NCBI GenBank assembly: GCA_035577985.1
Contig: DATJZY010000118.1
Span: 1 to 64,000 of the forward strand
Origin: Candidatus Eisenbacteria bacterium
GTDB lineage: Bacteria > Desulfobacterota > Binatia > DP-6
Reading direction: 5' to 3'
Length of the DNA: 64,000 nucleotides
This document shows positions 62,516 through 64,000 of this stretch, in pieces (position 1 is the first letter of the stretch; every line of letters starts with the position of its first letter). Position numbers and translations under genes: made by a program. The notes beneath the pieces are model-generated. The model was not told the origin of the DNA. It made no database searches and worked only from the letters and a program-made list of their open reading frames with translations.

Positions 62516-63460
62516 GTGCCGACCGTCGCCGTCGACATCCTGACCGGGTTTCTCGGAAGCGGAAAGACGACGCTGCTGCGCCACGTGCTCGATCACGGCC
62601 TGCGCGGCAAGCCGGTCGCCGTCATCATGAACGAGATCGGCGAGATCGGGATCGACGGCAAGGTGGTGACCGGCCTCTCTGCGGTCGAGAAGATGGTCGA
62701 GCTCTCGAGCGGCTGCATCTGCTGCACGATCGACGACTACCGGTTCGATCTCGCGATCCAGGAGATCGTCGACACCGTGCGCCCGCACGTGATCATCATC
62801 GAGTCGACGGGGCTCGCCGATCCCGAGCCGCTCGCCTATCGCGTGAAGACGGCCGGGCTCGGGCTCGACGCCGTCATCACGGTCGTGGATGCGGCACACG
62901 TCGATCGCCAGCTCGTCGAGGCCGAAGTGACGGCCGCGCAGATCCAGGCCGCCGACTTCCTGGTCGTGAACAAGCTCGACCTGGTCGACGAGCGTGCGCT
63001 GGGCGCGCTCGAGAAGCGGCTCGCGAAGATGAACCCGCGCGCCGAGCGCTTCCGCAGCGTGCGCGGCGCGATCGACAGCGAGCTCCTGTTCGCGACCGGG
63101 GTCGCGACCTTCCGCGACCGGACCCGCACCAGCTCGGGGCACCTACACGCCGACGGCATCGGGAGCTTCCTCTATCGGACCGCGCTCCCGCTCGATCAGG
63201 AACGCTTCACGCGCCTGCTCGATCGCCTGCCGCGCGAGGTGCTGCGCGCCAAGGGCGTCGTCCGCTTCGCCGGACGCGACTGGCAGGGCCTGTTCAACTT
63301 CACCTGCGGACGACACGAGCTCGCCTGGGTGAAGCTCCCGAACGTCGAGGAGACGCAGGCCGTGTTCATCGGCCGCGATCTCGATCGCCACGAGGCACGC
63401 ATTCGGGCCGCGCTGGCGGCCTGCGAGACGCCGCAGGAGAGGAGCACGAACCATGTCTGA
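62516..63460 (+). CDS. CobW/COG0523-family metal-chaperone GTPase
   Basis: A 314-residue G3E GTPase from GTG 62516: P-loop LTGFLGSGKTT, the metal-binding GCICC (C67, C69, C70), ESTGLADPEP and guanine-specificity VNKLD. The C-terminal CobW_C domain has a histidine-bearing CGRHELAWVKL. COG0523 proteins bind Zn or Co and deliver it to client enzymes. Here it sits behind an AlkP-fold gene, in an operon with three AlkP enzymes and two zinc deacetylases, so these are plausible clients (inference). Confidence 0.93.
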   Translation: MPTVAVDILTGFLGSGKTTLLRHVLDHGLRGKPVAVIMNEIGEIGIDGKVVTGLSAVEKMVELSSGCICCTIDDYRFDLAIQEIVDTVRPHVIIIESTGLADPEPLAYRVKTAGLGLDAVITVVDAAHVDRQLVEAEVTAAQIQAADFLVVNKLDLVDERALGALEKRLAKMNPRAERFRSVRGAIDSELLFATGVATFRDRTRTSSGHLHADGIGSFLYRTALPLDQERFTRLLDRLPREVLRAKGVVRFAGRDWQGLFNFTCGRHELAWVKLPNVEETQAVFIGRDLDRHEARIRAALAACETPQERSTNHV

Positions 63461-63584
63461 GCGTCGTCCCGAGGCGCCGCCGGAGCAGCCGGCCACGCCC
63501 CCATCGCCCGCCGACACGGGCTACACCGAAGAGGAAGAGGCCGAAGTCCAGAAGCGCCTCGAAGATCTCGGCTACGTCGAGTAG
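63453..63584 (+). CDS. 43-residue protein equivalent to a phosphodiesterase tail
   Basis: Starts at ATG 63453, overlapping the last eight bases of the CobW gene, with AGGAGAGGAG upstream (63437-63446). Residues 1-22 are Pro/Glu-rich and disordered. Residues 24-43 read YTEEEEAEVQKRLEDLGYVE. The same pattern ends the phosphodiesterase at 46881 (DDEQRIQDMLEGLGYV) and, from memory, many sulfatase-fold proteins of related bacteria. The neighbouring phosphodiesterase at 61118 lacks it. It may therefore be a detached tail acting in trans. It is too short for most annotation pipelines. Confidence 0.75.
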   Translation: MSERRPEAPPEQPATPPSPADTGYTEEEEAEVQKRLEDLGYVE

Positions 63585-63601
63585 CGAAAGGAATGCCTTC
63601 C

Positions 63602-64000
63602 ATGCAGGACCTGATCGACAAGATTCGGCGGCGCGACGCGCGCTGCGGGGTGATCGGCCTCGGCTACGTCGGGTTGCCGCTCGCGCTCGAGCTCGCGCGC
63701 GCGGGGTTCAAGGTGACCGGCATCGACCTCGACGAGCGCAAGATCAAGGCGATCACCGAGGGCCGGTCGTACATCGTCGACACGAAGGACGAGGAGATCC
63801 GCGAGCAGGTGTCGGCCGGGCGCTTCCGGGCGACGAGCGACTTTTCGATCATCTCGGAGCTCGACACGGTCAACATCTGCGTCCCGACGCCGCTGCGAAA
63901 GACCAAGGACCCCGACCTCACGTACGTCGTCTCGGCTGTGAACGAGATCAAGCAGCACCTGCGGCGCGGGCAGCTCGTGATCCTCGAGAGCACGACGTAT
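63602..64000 (+). CDS. Nucleotide-sugar dehydrogenase (UDP-GlcNAc/UDP-glucose type), cut by window end
   Basis: The first 133 residues of a UDP-sugar 6-dehydrogenase: Rossmann motif CGVIGLGYVGLPLALELARA, VTGIDLDERKIKAI, and NICVPTPLRKTKDPDLTYV, reaching ESTTY at the edge. The wording is closest to WbpA/WecC-type UDP-N-acetylhexosamine dehydrogenases. It would supply uronic-acid donors, consistent with the AsnB-like amidotransferase upstream. ATG 63602 has AAAGGA about ten bases upstream. The in-frame ATG at 63593 is too close to it. Confidence 0.93.
   Translation, partial: MQDLIDKIRRRDARCGVIGLGYVGLPLALELARAGFKVTGIDLDERKIKAITEGRSYIVDTKDEEIREQVSAGRFRATSDFSIISELDTVNICVPTPLRKTKDPDLTYVVSAVNEIKQHLRRGQLVILESTTY

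Overview
The window is GC-rich, densely packed bacterial chromosome with no rRNA, tRNA, phage, insertion-sequence or CRISPR genes. Organism (inference only): tandem and paired CaiB/BaiF CoA-transferases, SCP2-type thiolases with DUF35 partners, Myxococcota-style disulfide-rich repeat proteins, sigma-54 enhancer-binding control and a large exopolysaccharide locus fit an uncultured high-GC deltaproteobacterial relative (Myxococcota, Desulfobacterota or Binatota-like). The sequence alone does not decide which.

Layout. 1-5060: the start of a gene leaving the left edge, inorganic pyrophosphatase, a copper-type P1B ATPase, histidyl-tRNA synthetase and a small exported protein. 5080-12052: lipid and acyl-CoA genes (patatin-like phospholipase, CaiB/BaiF transferase, sensor kinase, a fused double CaiB/BaiF protein, amidohydrolase). 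12120-36560: six very large secreted proteins combining beta-helix or beta-propeller regions with cysteine-rich repeats. They are interleaved with a type IV pilin-like protein, a BolA/monothiol glutaredoxin pair, an ElyC/DUF218 protein, a phosphotriesterase-like hydrolase, two thiolases, a DUF35 protein and a nitroreductase. 36632-37571: a lipoprotein and an HU protein. 37788-40459: a sigma-54 promoter, a small helical protein, a histidine-kinase-like protein with an eroded ATP site and an NtrC-type regulator. 40848-64000: a second sigma-54 promoter followed by about twenty co-directional, often overlapping genes for exopolysaccharide synthesis and export, continuing past the right edge.

How it fits together. 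I read five -24/-12 (sigma-54) signatures: four strong ones and one weaker. They lie before the pilin-like gene (18905), two giant cysteine-rich genes (30094 on minus, 30525 weaker), the regulator cassette itself (37788) and the exopolysaccharide operon (40848). The only sigma-54 activator in the window, at 39035, sits between the last two. The simplest model is one regulon coupling polysaccharide matrix, a pilin-like fibre and secreted cysteine-rich matrix proteins. Three of the giant proteins share a helical C-terminal domain of about 100 residues starting Cys-Arg, a candidate sorting or anchoring module.

The window also holds two families of structured intergenic repeats. One is a 123-bp element with a perfect 20-bp stem that shows compensatory base changes between its copies. 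The other is a CCAAGAC hairpin element, one copy of which encodes the tail of the patatin-like protein. Other points to check: a kinase-like protein without the Walker A lysine, a phosphoglycosyltransferase-polymerase fusion, and a 43-residue protein identical in style to the detached tail of a neighbouring phosphodiesterase.
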